Positions 37,240-45,789 of a DNA stretch of 46,879 bases are shown here, piece after piece. How positions within the stretch are numbered: position 1 is the first letter of the stretch; every line of letters starts with the position of its first letter. Below the pieces are notes generated by a model, which saw nothing but the letters and a program-made list of their open reading frames with translations, made no database searches and had not been told where the DNA came from. This DNA is from Coriobacteriia bacterium (GTDB taxonomy: Bacteria > Actinomycetota > Coriobacteriia > Anaerosomatales > Anaerosomataceae), in the NCBI GenBank assembly GCA_026416035.1, contig JAOAFY010000005.1:1184-48062 (forward strand). Direction: 5' to 3'. The position numbers and the translations under genes were made by a program.

Positions 37240-37243
37240 ACCT

Positions 37244-38773
37244 GTGGTCTTCCTGTACATACTCGTCTCCCTCGTCCTCGGTGCTGCCATCGGCTACTTC
37301 GCCCACCGGTACTTCGTCTCCGACGCGATCGCGCGTTCGCGAGAGTCCGCCGAGCGGCTGCTTGAAGACGCCAAGCGCCAGGCCGAGACGACGAAGAAGG
37401 AGATGCTCCTCGAAGCCAAAGATGAGATCTTCAGGCTGAAGGCGCAGGCTGAAGAGGAGAACAAGGAGCGGCGCAAGGATCTCGCCGCGCTCGAGAACCG
37501 CTTGATACAGCGCGAAGAAGCGCTTGAGCGGCGTGCCGAAGCGCTGGACAAGCGCGAGCACCAGCTCTCGAGCATGCAAGGCCAGGTCCAGAAGATGGAG
37601 CGGGACCTGCAAGAGGCGATTGCGCAGGAGCGCGAGCGGCTCGAAGCCCTCGCAGGAATGACCGCCGAGCAGGCCAAGCAGGTGCTGCTCGAACGCGTCC
37701 GTCAGGAGGTCACCCACGACGCAGCGGTCATCATCCGTGAGGCCGAGACGCGCGCACGCGAGGAAGCCGACCGAAAAGCCCGCAACATCGTCAGCATCGC
37801 CATCCAGCGGGTCGCCGCGGACCACACTGCCGAGTCGACCGTCTCGGTCGTCCACATCCCGTCCGACGACCTTAAGGGCCGCCTGATCGGACGCGAGGGC
37901 CGCAACATCCGTGCGTTCGAGCAGCTCACCGGCATCAACCTCATCATCGACGACACACCGGAGGCCGTCATCCTGTCGTCGTTCGATCCCGTACGGCGAG
38001 AGATCGGCCGTGTCACGCTGGAGGGGTTGATCGCCGACGGCCGCATCCACCCCGCGCGGATCGAGGAGATGTTCGCCAAGGCCACGGCTCTGGTCGAGCA
38101 GCAGATCCGGGACGCAGGCGAGGCGGCGGCCCTCGAAGTCGGCATCCCGAACCTGCACGCCGACCTCGTGCGCACCCTTGGCCGCCTGAAGTTCCGGACG
38201 TCGTACGGGCAGAACGTGCTCAAGCACTCGCTCGAGGTCGCGCACCTCTCCGGTGTCATCGCGAGCGAGCTCGGGGTCGATCCGAAGACTGCGAAGCGCG
38301 CCGGGTTGCTGCACGACATCGGCAAGGCCGTGGACCATGAAGTCGAAGGTTCCCATGCCGTCATCGGCGCCGACCTTGCAAGACGGCTCGGCGAGACGCC
38401 TGACGTCGTCCACTGCATCGAGGCCCACCACGCCGACGTCGAGCCGGCCACAGTCGAAGCCGTGATCGTCCAGGCCGCGGACGCTGTATCGGCCGCAAGA
38501 CCGGGTGCTCGCCGCGAGACGCTCGAAAGCTACATCAAGCGGTTGGAGAAGCTCGAGAAGCTCGCCGAGTCGCACAAGGGCGTGGAGAAGTCCTACGCGA
38601 TGCAAGCCGGTCGCGAGATCCGCGTGATGGTCAAGCCGGACGAGATCTCCGATGCGGAGTCGACGGTGCTCGCCCGCGAGATCGCCAAGCAGATCGAAGA
38701 CGAGCTGCAGTATCCTGGCCAAATCAAGGTCATGGTCATACGCGAGAGCCGTGCGATCGAGTACGCGAAGTAG
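37244..38773 (+). CDS. rny: Ribonuclease Y
   Basis: Membrane-anchored endoribonuclease that starts mRNA decay. The N-terminal membrane helix [19 protein letters not shown] (residues 1-19) is followed by a long Glu/Arg/Lys coiled coil (about 25-190), a KH domain with [11 protein letters not shown] near 213, and an HD domain with [12 protein letters not shown] near 358. The length is 509 residues. The GTG follows a strong AAGGAGGGG. The next gene, a GHKL ATPase, starts 3 bp later, implying one transcript. Confidence 0.96.
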   Translation: MVFLYILVSLVLGAAIGYFAHRYFVSDAIARSRESAERLLEDAKRQAETTKKEMLLEAKDEIFRLKAQAEEENKERRKDLAALENRLIQREEALERRAEALDKREHQLSSMQGQVQKMERDLQEAIAQERERLEALAGMTAEQAKQVLLERVRQEVTHDAAVIIREAETRAREEADRKARNIVSIAIQRVAADHTAESTVSVVHIPSDDLKGRLIGREGRNIRAFEQLTGINLIIDDTPEAVILSSFDPVRREIGRVTLEGLIADGRIHPARIEEMFAKATALVEQQIRDAGEAAALEVGIPNLHADLVRTLGRLKFRTSYGQNVLKHSLEVAHLSGVIASELGVDPKTAKRAGLLHDIGKAVDHEVEGSHAVIGADLARRLGETPDVVHCIEAHHADVEPATVEAVIVQAADAVSAARPGARRETLESYIKRLEKLEKLAESHKGVEKSYAMQAGREIRVMVKPDEISDAESTVLAREIAKQIEDELQYPGQIKVMVIRESRAIEYAK

Positions 38774-38776
38774 GGG

Positions 38777-39871
38777 ATGGTTGCGCCCGCGATGGGTGAG
38801 GACGCCGACCGGCTCATAGAGTTCGTCTCGTCCGTGTCTGGCGACGCGTACCTCAAGGTCGAGGAGTCCTTGGGCGACGGATTCGTCCGGCTCAAGGTCT
38901 CCGAGGCCGAGAGGCGTCAGGCGAAGCACGACATCCGTAGCGTCGAAGACATCGTGGTCGAGCTTCTCCGCAACGCTCGCGACGCCCATGCGCAGCGGAT
39001 CTTCGTCGCCACCACCAGAGATGGAGACGAGCGCTTCCTCACCGTCGTCGATGACGGCGTCGGCGTCCCACAGCACCTCCACGAAGCGGTGTTCGAGCCA
39101 CGCGTCACCAGCAAGCTGGAGACGATGGTGGTCGACCGCTGGGGCGTCCACGGACGCGGCATGGCGCTGTTCTCGGTGCGCTCGAACGCCAGCGTTGCCC
39201 GCATCGCATGCTCAGAGCCGCACAAGGGCTGCTCCGTGCAGGTGATCGCAGACGTCACGCGCCTCAGCGAGCGTGCAGACCAGTCGTCGTGGCCGGAGGT
39301 CGAGCCGGACGAGGCCGGAGCCATGCGGGTCGTGCGCGGCCCGCACAACATCGCGCGCCGCGTCGTGGAGTTCGCGTGTGAGCACCCCGAGGTCGAGGTG
39401 TACCTGGGTTCTGTCGTGGAAACGGTCGCGACGCTGCACGCGGTCGCCAGAAGCGTGCTCGAGCCGAGCGACCTTCTGTTCTGCGACGATCCTCACTCGG
39501 CCCCCATCTGGCAGCGGCCGGCGGTCTGCGCAGATGCAGACGAGCTCGTCGAGGTCGCGACGACGATGGGGCTTGCGATCTCCGAGCGTTCCGCTCACAG
39601 AATCCTGGCAGGCGAGATCGCTCCGCTTCGCAGCGTGCTCGATTCGCTCGCACCGGCACCGCGCCCGGCAGCCACCACGGCACCGGACATCTTCCGCGAC
39701 CGGCGGTCCTTGAAGCTCGCTCGAGCAGATGCCGCCGCCTTCGCGGCCGAGCTCGAGGAGGCGTTCGACTTCCTGGCCGAACGGTACTACATCAAGCTGC
39801 GAGGCGAACCGAGGATCACCGTCCTCGGCGACGAGATCAGGGTACGGTTCCTCTTCGAGAAGGACGAGTGA
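38777..39871 (+). CDS. GHKL-type ATPase of unknown function
   Basis: A 364-residue soluble protein with the Hsp90/MutL/kinase-type ATP fold. The N box is VVELLRNARDAHA (N66), the G1 box is VVDDGVGVP (D93), and the G2-like loop is WGVHGRGMALFSVR (about 122-135). There is no histidine-kinase phosphoacceptor domain, no membrane segment and no MutL C-terminal motif, so neither kinase nor mismatch repair is supported. The C-terminal half (about 220-364) matches nothing I know. It starts 3 bp after rny and stands before spoVS, suggesting a role near RNA decay or chromosome/spore-type regulation. ATG 38792 is a second possible start. Confidence 0.8.
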   Translation: MVAPAMGEDADRLIEFVSSVSGDAYLKVEESLGDGFVRLKVSEAERRQAKHDIRSVEDIVVELLRNARDAHAQRIFVATTRDGDERFLTVVDDGVGVPQHLHEAVFEPRVTSKLETMVVDRWGVHGRGMALFSVRSNASVARIACSEPHKGCSVQVIADVTRLSERADQSSWPEVEPDEAGAMRVVRGPHNIARRVVEFACEHPEVEVYLGSVVETVATLHAVARSVLEPSDLLFCDDPHSAPIWQRPAVCADADELVEVATTMGLAISERSAHRILAGEIAPLRSVLDSLAPAPRPAATTAPDIFRDRRSLKLARADAAAFAAELEEAFDFLAERYYIKLRGEPRITVLGDEIRVRFLFEKDE

Positions 39872-39902
39872 GCGGCGTGTGGCGGCCGTCGCCCCCTCTG
39901 GA

Positions 39903-39908
39903 TATACT
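39903..39908 (+). promoter_or_regulatory. Possible -10 box before spoVS
   Basis: TATACT lies in the 123-bp gap, 87 bp before the spoVS start, preceded by TGGA. No -35 is evident. Confidence 0.35.
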
Positions 39909-39983
39909 CTAGGCGCCGAAACAGCAGCCGTATTGCCCCACCCAAGCAGCCTTGTTCCAGCGAAGCCGCACGACTGATGCAGC

Positions 39984-39989
39984 AGGAGG
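39984..39989 (+). promoter_or_regulatory. Ribosome binding site fixing the spoVS start
   Basis: AGGAGG lies 5 bases before GTG 39995. This gives a protein starting MEVLKVSSKSSPN, the family N-terminus, rather than the longer form from ATG 39977. Confidence 0.8.
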
Positions 39990-39994
39990 CGTTC

Positions 39995-40270
39995 GTGGAA
40001 GTCCTCAAAGTCTCGAGCAAGTCCAGCCCCAACTCCGTCGCGGGCGCGCTCGCAGGAGTGATCCGAGAGCACGGAGCTGTGGAGATCCAGACCGTCGGAG
40101 CCGGCGCACTCAACCAGGCGATAAAGGCCATCGCCATAGCCCGCGGCTTCGTGGCGCCGATGGGCCAGGACCTCGTCTGCACGCCTGCGTTCGCGGACAT
40201 CGAGATCAACGGCGAGGAGCGGACGGCGATCCGGCTGCTCGTCGAACCGCGAGCCGTGCGCCACGGCTGA
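39995..40270 (+). CDS. spoVS: Stage V sporulation protein S (Alba-like fold)
   Basis: Small nucleic-acid-binding-type protein of 91 residues. The sequence is very close to the family consensus: VSSKSSPNSVAGALAGVIREHG, GAGALNQAIKAIAIARGFVAP, and DIEINGEERTAIRLLVEPR. In Bacillus it acts in spore coat assembly and septation, but homologs exist in many non-sporulating bacteria where the role is unknown. The GTG start is set by AGGAGG. It lies between a GHKL ATPase and a PHP phosphoesterase. Confidence 0.95.
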   Translation: MEVLKVSSKSSPNSVAGALAGVIREHGAVEIQTVGAGALNQAIKAIAIARGFVAPMGQDLVCTPAFADIEINGEERTAIRLLVEPRAVRHG

Positions 40271-40288
40271 GCTCCGCTCCGCTGCCGC

Positions 40289-41140
40289 ATGACCGTCGAC
40301 CTGCATATCCATAGCACCGCGTCCGACGGCGCGTACGAAGCTGCAACACTCGTGCGGATGGCGGCAGACCGGAAGATGAGCGCCATCGCCATCGCGGACC
40401 ACGACACGGTCGCCGCAGTCGTTCCTGCGCTGCACGAAGCGGACCGCCTTGACGCTGCTACGAGGGTCATCCCCGCCGTCGAGCTCTCAGCCCGCGCAGA
40501 CGACGGCCGGTCTGTCCACGTGCTCGGCTACTTCGTCGACACCGCCTCTCCTGCCCTCGACCGCTTCTTGGCTGACCAGCGGCAGGAACGACTACGCCGA
40601 GCCGAACGCATGGTGGCGTCGCTCCAGGACGCTGGCTTCCCCGTTACGATCGCCTCCGTTCTCCAACACGCCGGTGGAGGTTCCGTCGGACGGACGCACG
40701 TCGCGCTCGCCCTCGTCGAGAACGGCGCCGTCCCATCGGTCGGTGCCGCATTCACCGAGCTCATCGGACGAGGGCGTCCTCACTACGTCCCGAAAGACGT
40801 TCCCGGCGTCGTCGACGTCATCGCCGTGATCAGACAGGCAGGCGGCCTGGCCGTGCTTGCGCATCCCGCCGTGAGCGACGTGGTCGACATCGTGCCCCAC
40901 CTCGTGCCGCACGGCCTCGACGGCATCGAGGCGTACCACGCACAGCACGACGAGGGACAACGCGAGGACCTCGCGCGTCTCGCGCGCAACCTCGGACTGC
41001 TCGCGACGGGCGGGTCGGACTTCCACGGCCACCCAGGAGACCCGGCTCGCATAGGAGATGGGGCGGCTCCCGACTCCGTGATCCCCGCCATGGAGTCCCG
41101 TCTTACCGCGCGCCGAAAGGCGTTCGAGAGGGAGCGCTAG
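40289..41140 (+). CDS. PHP-domain phosphoesterase (TrpH/YciV, RNase AM-like)
   Basis: Metal-dependent phosphatase of 283 residues. Metal ligands are visible: HIH at residues 6-8, D13 region of ASDGAYE, ADHDT near 36, ERVIPAVEL-like VIPAVELS, LAHPAV, and GSDFHG near 243. YciV/TrpH relatives hydrolyse 3',5'-bisphosphonucleotides and act as 5'-3' exonucleases on short RNAs; the substrate here is inferred. ATG 40289 follows spoVS by 18 bp; miaB starts one base after its stop. Confidence 0.88.
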   Translation: MTVDLHIHSTASDGAYEAATLVRMAADRKMSAIAIADHDTVAAVVPALHEADRLDAATRVIPAVELSARADDGRSVHVLGYFVDTASPALDRFLADQRQERLRRAERMVASLQDAGFPVTIASVLQHAGGGSVGRTHVALALVENGAVPSVGAAFTELIGRGRPHYVPKDVPGVVDVIAVIRQAGGLAVLAHPAVSDVVDIVPHLVPHGLDGIEAYHAQHDEGQREDLARLARNLGLLATGGSDFHGHPGDPARIGDGAAPDSVIPAMESRLTARRKAFERER

Positions 41141-41141
41141 G

Positions 41142-42482
41142 GTGAGGACCTACCGCATCGTCACCTTCGGGTGCCAGATGAACCGCCACGACTCCGAGCA
41201 CATCGCGGGGCTGCTTGAGTCGCAGCTCGGGCTCGTGCCGGCAGAGGACGTGACCAGTGCCGACGTCGTGGTGTTCAACACCTGCGCCGTGCGGGAAGGA
41301 GCCGAGGACCGGCTCCGCGGGCAGGTGGCTGCCCTCAAACCGTTGAAGTCGTCCAACCCGGACCTCGTCATCGCCGTAGGCGGATGCGTCCCACAGCACG
41401 AGAAGGACCGCCTGCTCGACACTCTCCCACACGTGGACGTCCTGTTCGGCACGCACAACATTCCCGATCTGCCACGGCTCATCGAGCAGGCGGCCTCGGC
41501 GCGGCGGCCGGTCTCGGCGATTCCTGATGACACCGACCTCGACGTGGATCAGACGCCCTCGATCCGCGAGAGCCGCTGGCACGCGTGGCTCCCCATCGCC
41601 GTCGGGTGCGACAACTTCTGCGCATACTGCGTCGTGCCGTACACGCGTGGGCGTGAACGGTCTCGCCCCCTCGATGAGGTCGTCGCCGAAGCGGAGCGGC
41701 TCGTTGCCGACGGCGTGCTCGAGATCACGCTGCTCGGACAGAACGTGAACTCGTACGGTCGAGACCTGTACGGCTCGCCGCGTTTCGCTGATGTGCTCCG
41801 CGCCGTCGCCCGAACTGGCGTCAGGCGGCTGCGGTTCGTCACGAGCCACCCGAAGGACCTCTCACAGGACACGCTGCTCGCGATGGCCGAGGAGCCGGCA
41901 GTCTGCGAGTACCTCCACCTTCCAGCGCAGAGCGGGTCGTCGCGCGTCCTCGCCGCCATGAACCGCGGGTACGACCGCGAACAGTACCTCGACGCCGTGC
42001 GTCGCGCATACGAGGCCGTGCCGGGGCTCGCGCTGTCCGGCGACATCATCGTCGGGTTCCCAGGAGAGACGGACGAGGACTTCGAGGACACGCTCGACCT
42101 CGTGCGACGCTGCAGGTACGACCAGCTGTTCACCTTCTTGTACTCTCCGCGTGCAGGGACCCGGGCCGCCCGCATGCCGGACGAGGTGCCGCGGAGCATC
42201 GCGCAACGTCGCTTCGACCGTCTCGTCGAGGTCGTGCAACAGATGGCGCTCGAGAAGAACAGCGAGCTCGTCGGCCGTACGGTCGAGGTGCTCGTCGAGG
42301 GACCGTCGAAGAAGGACCCTCGGATGCTCTCGGGGAGGACGAGAACGAACAAGCTCGTCCACGCTCCGGTCCCGCCCGGCATCGAAGCCGCGTCGCTCGA
42401 GGGCGTCTTCGTCGAGATCCGGGTCACCGAGGCGCACGCCTGGCACCTCGTCGGCGAGGCGGCTGGGTATCTACGCAAGTAG
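41142..42482 (+). CDS. miaB: tRNA 2-methylthio-N6-isopentenyladenosine synthase
   Basis: Radical SAM enzyme that adds the methylthio group to i6A37 in t[17 protein letters not shown] starts the N-terminal cluster domain; the radical SAM cysteines are C156, C160 and C163 in CDNFCAYC, followed by [11 protein letters not shown], which is the MiaB form. A TRAM domain ends the 446 residues. The GTG start has GAGAGGGAGCG upstream. miaA, which makes its substrate, is two genes downstream. Confidence 0.95.
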   Translation: MRTYRIVTFGCQMNRHDSEHIAGLLESQLGLVPAEDVTSADVVVFNTCAVREGAEDRLRGQVAALKPLKSSNPDLVIAVGGCVPQHEKDRLLDTLPHVDVLFGTHNIPDLPRLIEQAASARRPVSAIPDDTDLDVDQTPSIRESRWHAWLPIAVGCDNFCAYCVVPYTRGRERSRPLDEVVAEAERLVADGVLEITLLGQNVNSYGRDLYGSPRFADVLRAVARTGVRRLRFVTSHPKDLSQDTLLAMAEEPAVCEYLHLPAQSGSSRVLAAMNRGYDREQYLDAVRRAYEAVPGLALSGDIIVGFPGETDEDFEDTLDLVRRCRYDQLFTFLYSPRAGTRAARMPDEVPRSIAQRRFDRLVEVVQQMALEKNSELVGRTVEVLVEGPSKKDPRMLSGRTRTNKLVHAPVPPGIEAASLEGVFVEIRVTEAHAWHLVGEAAGYLRK

Positions 42483-42495
42483 GACGCCTTGTGCC

Positions 42496-42505
42496 GGAGG
42501 TGATC
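42496..42505 (+). promoter_or_regulatory. Full-length Shine-Dalgarno site of the AmmeB-A gene
   Basis: GGAGGTGATC is complementary to the conserved 16S rRNA 3' end over ten bases and is placed correctly for GTG 42509, which makes the two earlier in-frame GTG codons (42491, 42500) unlikely. Confidence 0.8.
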
Positions 42506-42508
42506 TCA

Positions 42509-43876
42509 GTGCCCCGCACGCGTTTCGGCATCATCGCACCGCATCCTCCGATCATGGTCCCGGAGGTCGGGGGCGCCGATGCCGCAGTCACCGAGTCGTC
42601 AGCGACCGCGTTGCGTGCCGCTGCGCAGATGCTGGACCGCTTCGACCCGGAGACGATCGTCGTCATGTCGCCCCACGCTCCAGGGATCTCGGACGCGTTC
42701 GTCGTCGAGACATCACCGCGGGTGTCTGGATCGCTCGCTGAGTTCAGGGCCCCGCAGGTGCGCATCTTCGCGCGCACCGACGAGGATCTGGCGCGTGCGA
42801 TACTCGCAGCGGCCGCCGACGAAGGCATCCCGGTCCTCGCTCGCGAGGGGTATCCGATGCTCCGCCCAGGAGTGCTCGACCACGGATTCCTCGTACCGAT
42901 GAGCTTCCTCGACCGCGAAGGGCGCCGACCTGTGGTCGTGCTGTCGCTGTCCTGGCTGCCGCTTGCCACGCATCGAAGGTTCGGTACGGCACTTGCACGC
43001 GCAGCCGAGGCCGTCGGGCGACGGGTGGCCTTCGTCGCGAGCGGCGACTGCAGCCATCGTCTCACGCCGGGGGCCCCCGCAGGATACTCACGGCGCGGTG
43101 CCAGTTTCGACGCGGCGCTCGTCGAAGCGCTGGAGAACAACCGGCTCGACAGCCTCGTCGACATCGATCCCGGCTTCGCTGAGGAGGCAGGGGAGTGCGG
43201 CCTGCGCTCGTTCGTCACGCTGTCAGGCTTCATGCCAGGCGCTTCCACGCGCGTCCTCGCCTACGAAGGCCCGTGGGGCGTCGGGTACCTCACGGCGGTG
43301 GCGGGCGACGCCTCGCTGCTCGACGAGCTCGCCACACCTGAAGCGGGCGTCCGCGGAGGCATGCCTGGCGACGAGGAGCCGCCCCCGGTCGCGCTCGCAC
43401 GGCGCGCCATCGAGACCTACGTCCGCACTCGCCGAGTCATCGACCCCGGGCCTGCCGAGGGACTTCTCGCGCGCGCTGCTGGAGCTTTCGTCAGCCTGCA
43501 TCGCGGAGAGGAGCTTCGGGGCTGCATCGGGACCATCGCACCGACTGCACCGAACCTCGCTCAGGAGATCGTCCACAACGCGATCCAGGCCGCCACTGCC
43601 GACCCGCGCTTCCCTCCGGTCGCCCCCGAAGAACTTGACGACCTGGAGATCTCCGTCGACGTGCTTCACGAACCCGAACCATGCTCGTTCGAAGACCTCG
43701 ATCCGAAGCGCTACGGCGTCATCGTGAGCGCAGACTGGCGTCGCGGCCTGCTTCTGCCTGACCTCGAGGGTGTCGACACCCCCGAGCAGCAAGTCGCGAT
43801 CGCGATGCGCAAGGCGGGCATCGCAGCCGGCGAGCGCGTGCGCCTCGAACGCTTCCGGGTGGACCGGTACCGATGA
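42509..43876 (+). CDS. Fused AmmeMemoRadiSam system protein B-A
   Basis: A 455-residue two-domain protein. Residues 1-275 resemble class III extradiol dioxygenase/Memo folds ([45 protein letters not shown]), with the metal-type His residues in HPP and SPHAP kept. Residues about 290-455 are an AMMECR1 domain ([19 protein letters not shown] near 337, [19 protein letters not shown]). The AmmeMemoRadiSam system normally has AmmeA, AmmeB and a radical SAM protein; here A and B are joined and the radical SAM partner is not in the window. The chemistry is unknown. The stop overlaps miaA (ATGA). Confidence 0.87.
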   Translation: MPRTRFGIIAPHPPIMVPEVGGADAAVTESSATALRAAAQMLDRFDPETIVVMSPHAPGISDAFVVETSPRVSGSLAEFRAPQVRIFARTDEDLARAILAAAADEGIPVLAREGYPMLRPGVLDHGFLVPMSFLDREGRRPVVVLSLSWLPLATHRRFGTALARAAEAVGRRVAFVASGDCSHRLTPGAPAGYSRRGASFDAALVEALENNRLDSLVDIDPGFAEEAGECGLRSFVTLSGFMPGASTRVLAYEGPWGVGYLTAVAGDASLLDELATPEAGVRGGMPGDEEPPPVALARRAIETYVRTRRVIDPGPAEGLLARAAGAFVSLHRGEELRGCIGTIAPTAPNLAQEIVHNAIQAATADPRFPPVAPEELDDLEISVDVLHEPEPCSFEDLDPKRYGVIVSADWRRGLLLPDLEGVDTPEQQVAIAMRKAGIAAGERVRLERFRVDRYR

Positions 43877-44868
43877 GGACGCCCGAACGCCACACCGACA
43901 GCGCTGCCCGCGTGGTCGCCATCGTCGGTCCGACAGGCGTCGGCAAGTCGTGGCTTGCCGAAGCGCTCGCCGAGCGCCTCGGCGGAGAGGTCGTCAGCGC
44001 CGACTCCATGCAGGTCTACCGGGGGATGGACATCGGCACGGCAAAGGTGCCCCCGCACGCCCGGCGCGTCCCGTACCACTGCATCGACCTCGTCGAGCCT
44101 GGCACGCCGTTCTCGGCGGCGGTCTACCAGCAGCACTCGCGTCGCGCCATCGAGGACATCCTCGCTCGCGGCCGCATCCCGGTCGTGTGCGGCGGGACGG
44201 GCCTGTACGTGCGAGCCGCGCTCGATGACATGCGGTTCCCGTCGGGCGAGATCGCCTCCCCGATACGCGCGAGCCTCGAAGATCTGGCCGAACGGATCGG
44301 CCCTCATGCGTTGCACGGCCGTCTCGCAGCCGCCGACCCTGCCTCTGCGGCGCTCATCCATCCGAACAACGTGCGCCGCACGATCCGGGCCTTGGAGATG
44401 GCCGCCCACGGGGTCTCGTACGCCGACCAGGCAGCTCGCTTCGCGACACGCACCTCCGTGTACCCCACCGTGTTCATCGGCCTGACCCTGCGTCGAGACG
44501 TCCTCTACGACCGCATAGACGAACGGGTGGACACCATGCTTCAGGCGGGGCTGTTAGATGAAGTCCGCCACCTCCTCGCGAACGGCTATCGGGAAGCGCT
44601 CACCGCGCAGCAGGCCATCGGGTACAAGGAGCTGGTGCCGGTCGTCGAAGGCGTCGCATCGCTCGACGAGGCGGTCGCTTCGATCAAGCAAGCCACCCGC
44701 CGGTACGCCAAGCGCCAGATGACGTGGTTCCGCGCCGATCCCCGCGTGCACTGGATCGACGCCACGGACCTCGCAGCCGATCAGGTCCTCGAACGCGCCG
44801 TGGTGCTGGTAGAATCGGCGGACACCGCCTGTGCGCCTAAGGAGGATCGATGCGCATCGACTTCGTGA
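43873..44868 (+). CDS. miaA: tRNA dimethylallyltransferase
   Basis: Adds the isopentenyl group to A37 of tRNAs reading U-starting codons. The P-loop GPTGVGKS is at residues 19-26, followed by [30 protein letters not shown] and QQAIGYKE are further conserved motifs. It has 331 residues; the last 20 (after ERAVVLVES) look non-conserved and overlap the dapF start by 19 bp. The ATG overlaps the AmmeB-A stop. Confidence 0.94.
   Translation: MRTPERHTDSAARVVAIVGPTGVGKSWLAEALAERLGGEVVSADSMQVYRGMDIGTAKVPPHARRVPYHCIDLVEPGTPFSAAVYQQHSRRAIEDILARGRIPVVCGGTGLYVRAALDDMRFPSGEIASPIRASLEDLAERIGPHALHGRLAAADPASAALIHPNNVRRTIRALEMAAHGVSYADQAARFATRTSVYPTVFIGLTLRRDVLYDRIDERVDTMLQAGLLDEVRHLLANGYREALTAQQAIGYKELVPVVEGVASLDEAVASIKQATRRYAKRQMTWFRADPRVHWIDATDLAADQVLERAVVLVESADTACAPKEDRCASTS
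44807..44815 (+). promoter_or_regulatory. Extended -10 promoter of dapF inside miaA
   Basis: TGG-TAGAAT lies 35 bp before the dapF ATG, within the 3' end of miaA. No -35 match is clear. Confidence 0.5.
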
Positions 44869-45710
44869 AGATGCACGGCCTCGGGAACGACTTCGTCGTG
44901 ATCGACGACCTTGCCTGCTCGCTCGAACTCGATCCCTCCGCGGTCGCGTGGATGTGCGACCGCAACTTCGGCATCGGAGCCGACGGCGTGATCCTCGTGC
45001 GCCCGGCGACGCGCGAGGATGCCGACCTGTACATGCACTACTTCAACGCGGACGGCTCGCTCGCAGAGATGTGCGGCAACGGCATCCGGTGCTTCGTGAA
45101 GCACGCCGTGGATGCGGGCCTCGTGCCTGCAGACGCGACGAGCGTCCGCGTCGAAACGCTCGGCGGGGTGAAGCCGGTCGCCTTCGAGCGCGGCCAGGAC
45201 GGACGCATGACCGTCGCGCGCGTCGACATGGGCGTGCCGGTGCTGGATCCTGGAGCCATCCCCGTCGACCTTCCGGGCGAGATGGTCTACGACTGCCCGC
45301 TCGAGACCGCGCACGGCACCGTCCGCATCACCGCGGTCAGCATGGGCAACCCTCACGTCGTGATCTGGGTCGATGACGTGGACGAGGCTCCCGTCCACAC
45401 CCTGGGTCCTGCGATCGAGACGCACCCGGCGTTTCCGAAACGCACCAACGTCGAGTTCGCCGAACTCGTCGACGACACCCGGATCCGCGTCCGCGTCTGG
45501 GAACGCGGCGTCGGAGAGACCCTTGCGTGCGGCACGGGCGCCTGCGCTGCCGTGGTTGCAGCGGTGTTGTCGTGCCGCACCGGCCGGTCGGCCACCGTCG
45601 AGCTTCCCGGCGGAGAGCTCGACGTCCGCTGGCATGAAGACGACCATGTGTACATGACCGGTCCGGCGACAACCGTCTACAGCGGCAGCATCGAAGTGCC
45701 GGAGGAATGA
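44850..45710 (+). CDS. dapF: Diaminopimelate epimerase
   Basis: Epimerises LL-DAP to meso-DAP for peptidoglycan and lysine. The two catalytic cysteines are C75 (EMCGNGIRC) and C227 (TLACGTGACA). The start [17 protein letters not shown] is standard, and TAAGGAGG precedes the ATG. The length of 286 residues is usual. It directly precedes dapL, which makes its LL-DAP substrate. Confidence 0.96.
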   Translation: MRIDFVKMHGLGNDFVVIDDLACSLELDPSAVAWMCDRNFGIGADGVILVRPATREDADLYMHYFNADGSLAEMCGNGIRCFVKHAVDAGLVPADATSVRVETLGGVKPVAFERGQDGRMTVARVDMGVPVLDPGAIPVDLPGEMVYDCPLETAHGTVRITAVSMGNPHVVIWVDDVDEAPVHTLGPAIETHPAFPKRTNVEFAELVDDTRIRVRVWERGVGETLACGTGACAAVVAAVLSCRTGRSATVELPGGELDVRWHEDDHVYMTGPATTVYSGSIEVPEE

Positions 45711-45719
45711 GCGGTCTTC

Positions 45720-45728
45720 TGCTACCAT
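45720..45728 (+). promoter_or_regulatory. Extended -10 promoter candidate before dapL
   Basis: TGC-TACCAT lies in the 79-bp dapF-dapL gap, 62 bp before the GTG. The -35 region is not recognisable. Confidence 0.4.
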
Positions 45729-45789
45729 TACGCGCAACCTGGCTGCTCGTGCACGCCTCGTCGCCTGGACAGAGAAGGAGATCGCGCCC

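Larger units (their letters stand above)
36916..37243 (+). other. 328-bp gene-free stretch with structured leader of rny
   Basis: No convincing gene is seen. The stretch begins with a good promoter (36938-36967), then a 20-bp perfect palindrome (36991-37010), a GCAGGGTC-ATGC-GACCCTGC hairpin (37047-37066), a long-range pair CGGCAAT/ATTGCCG (37081-37087 with 37112-37118), and CGCGCAG/CTGCGCG (37173-37179 with 37191-37197), before the rny ribosome binding site. A structured leader RNA, a separate small RNA, or the recA-recX terminators are the choices. Confidence 0.6.

Noticed and set aside
36916-37243. tRNA or known riboswitch before rny
   Set aside because: No T-loop consensus, cloverleaf or conserved riboswitch core could be found by eye.
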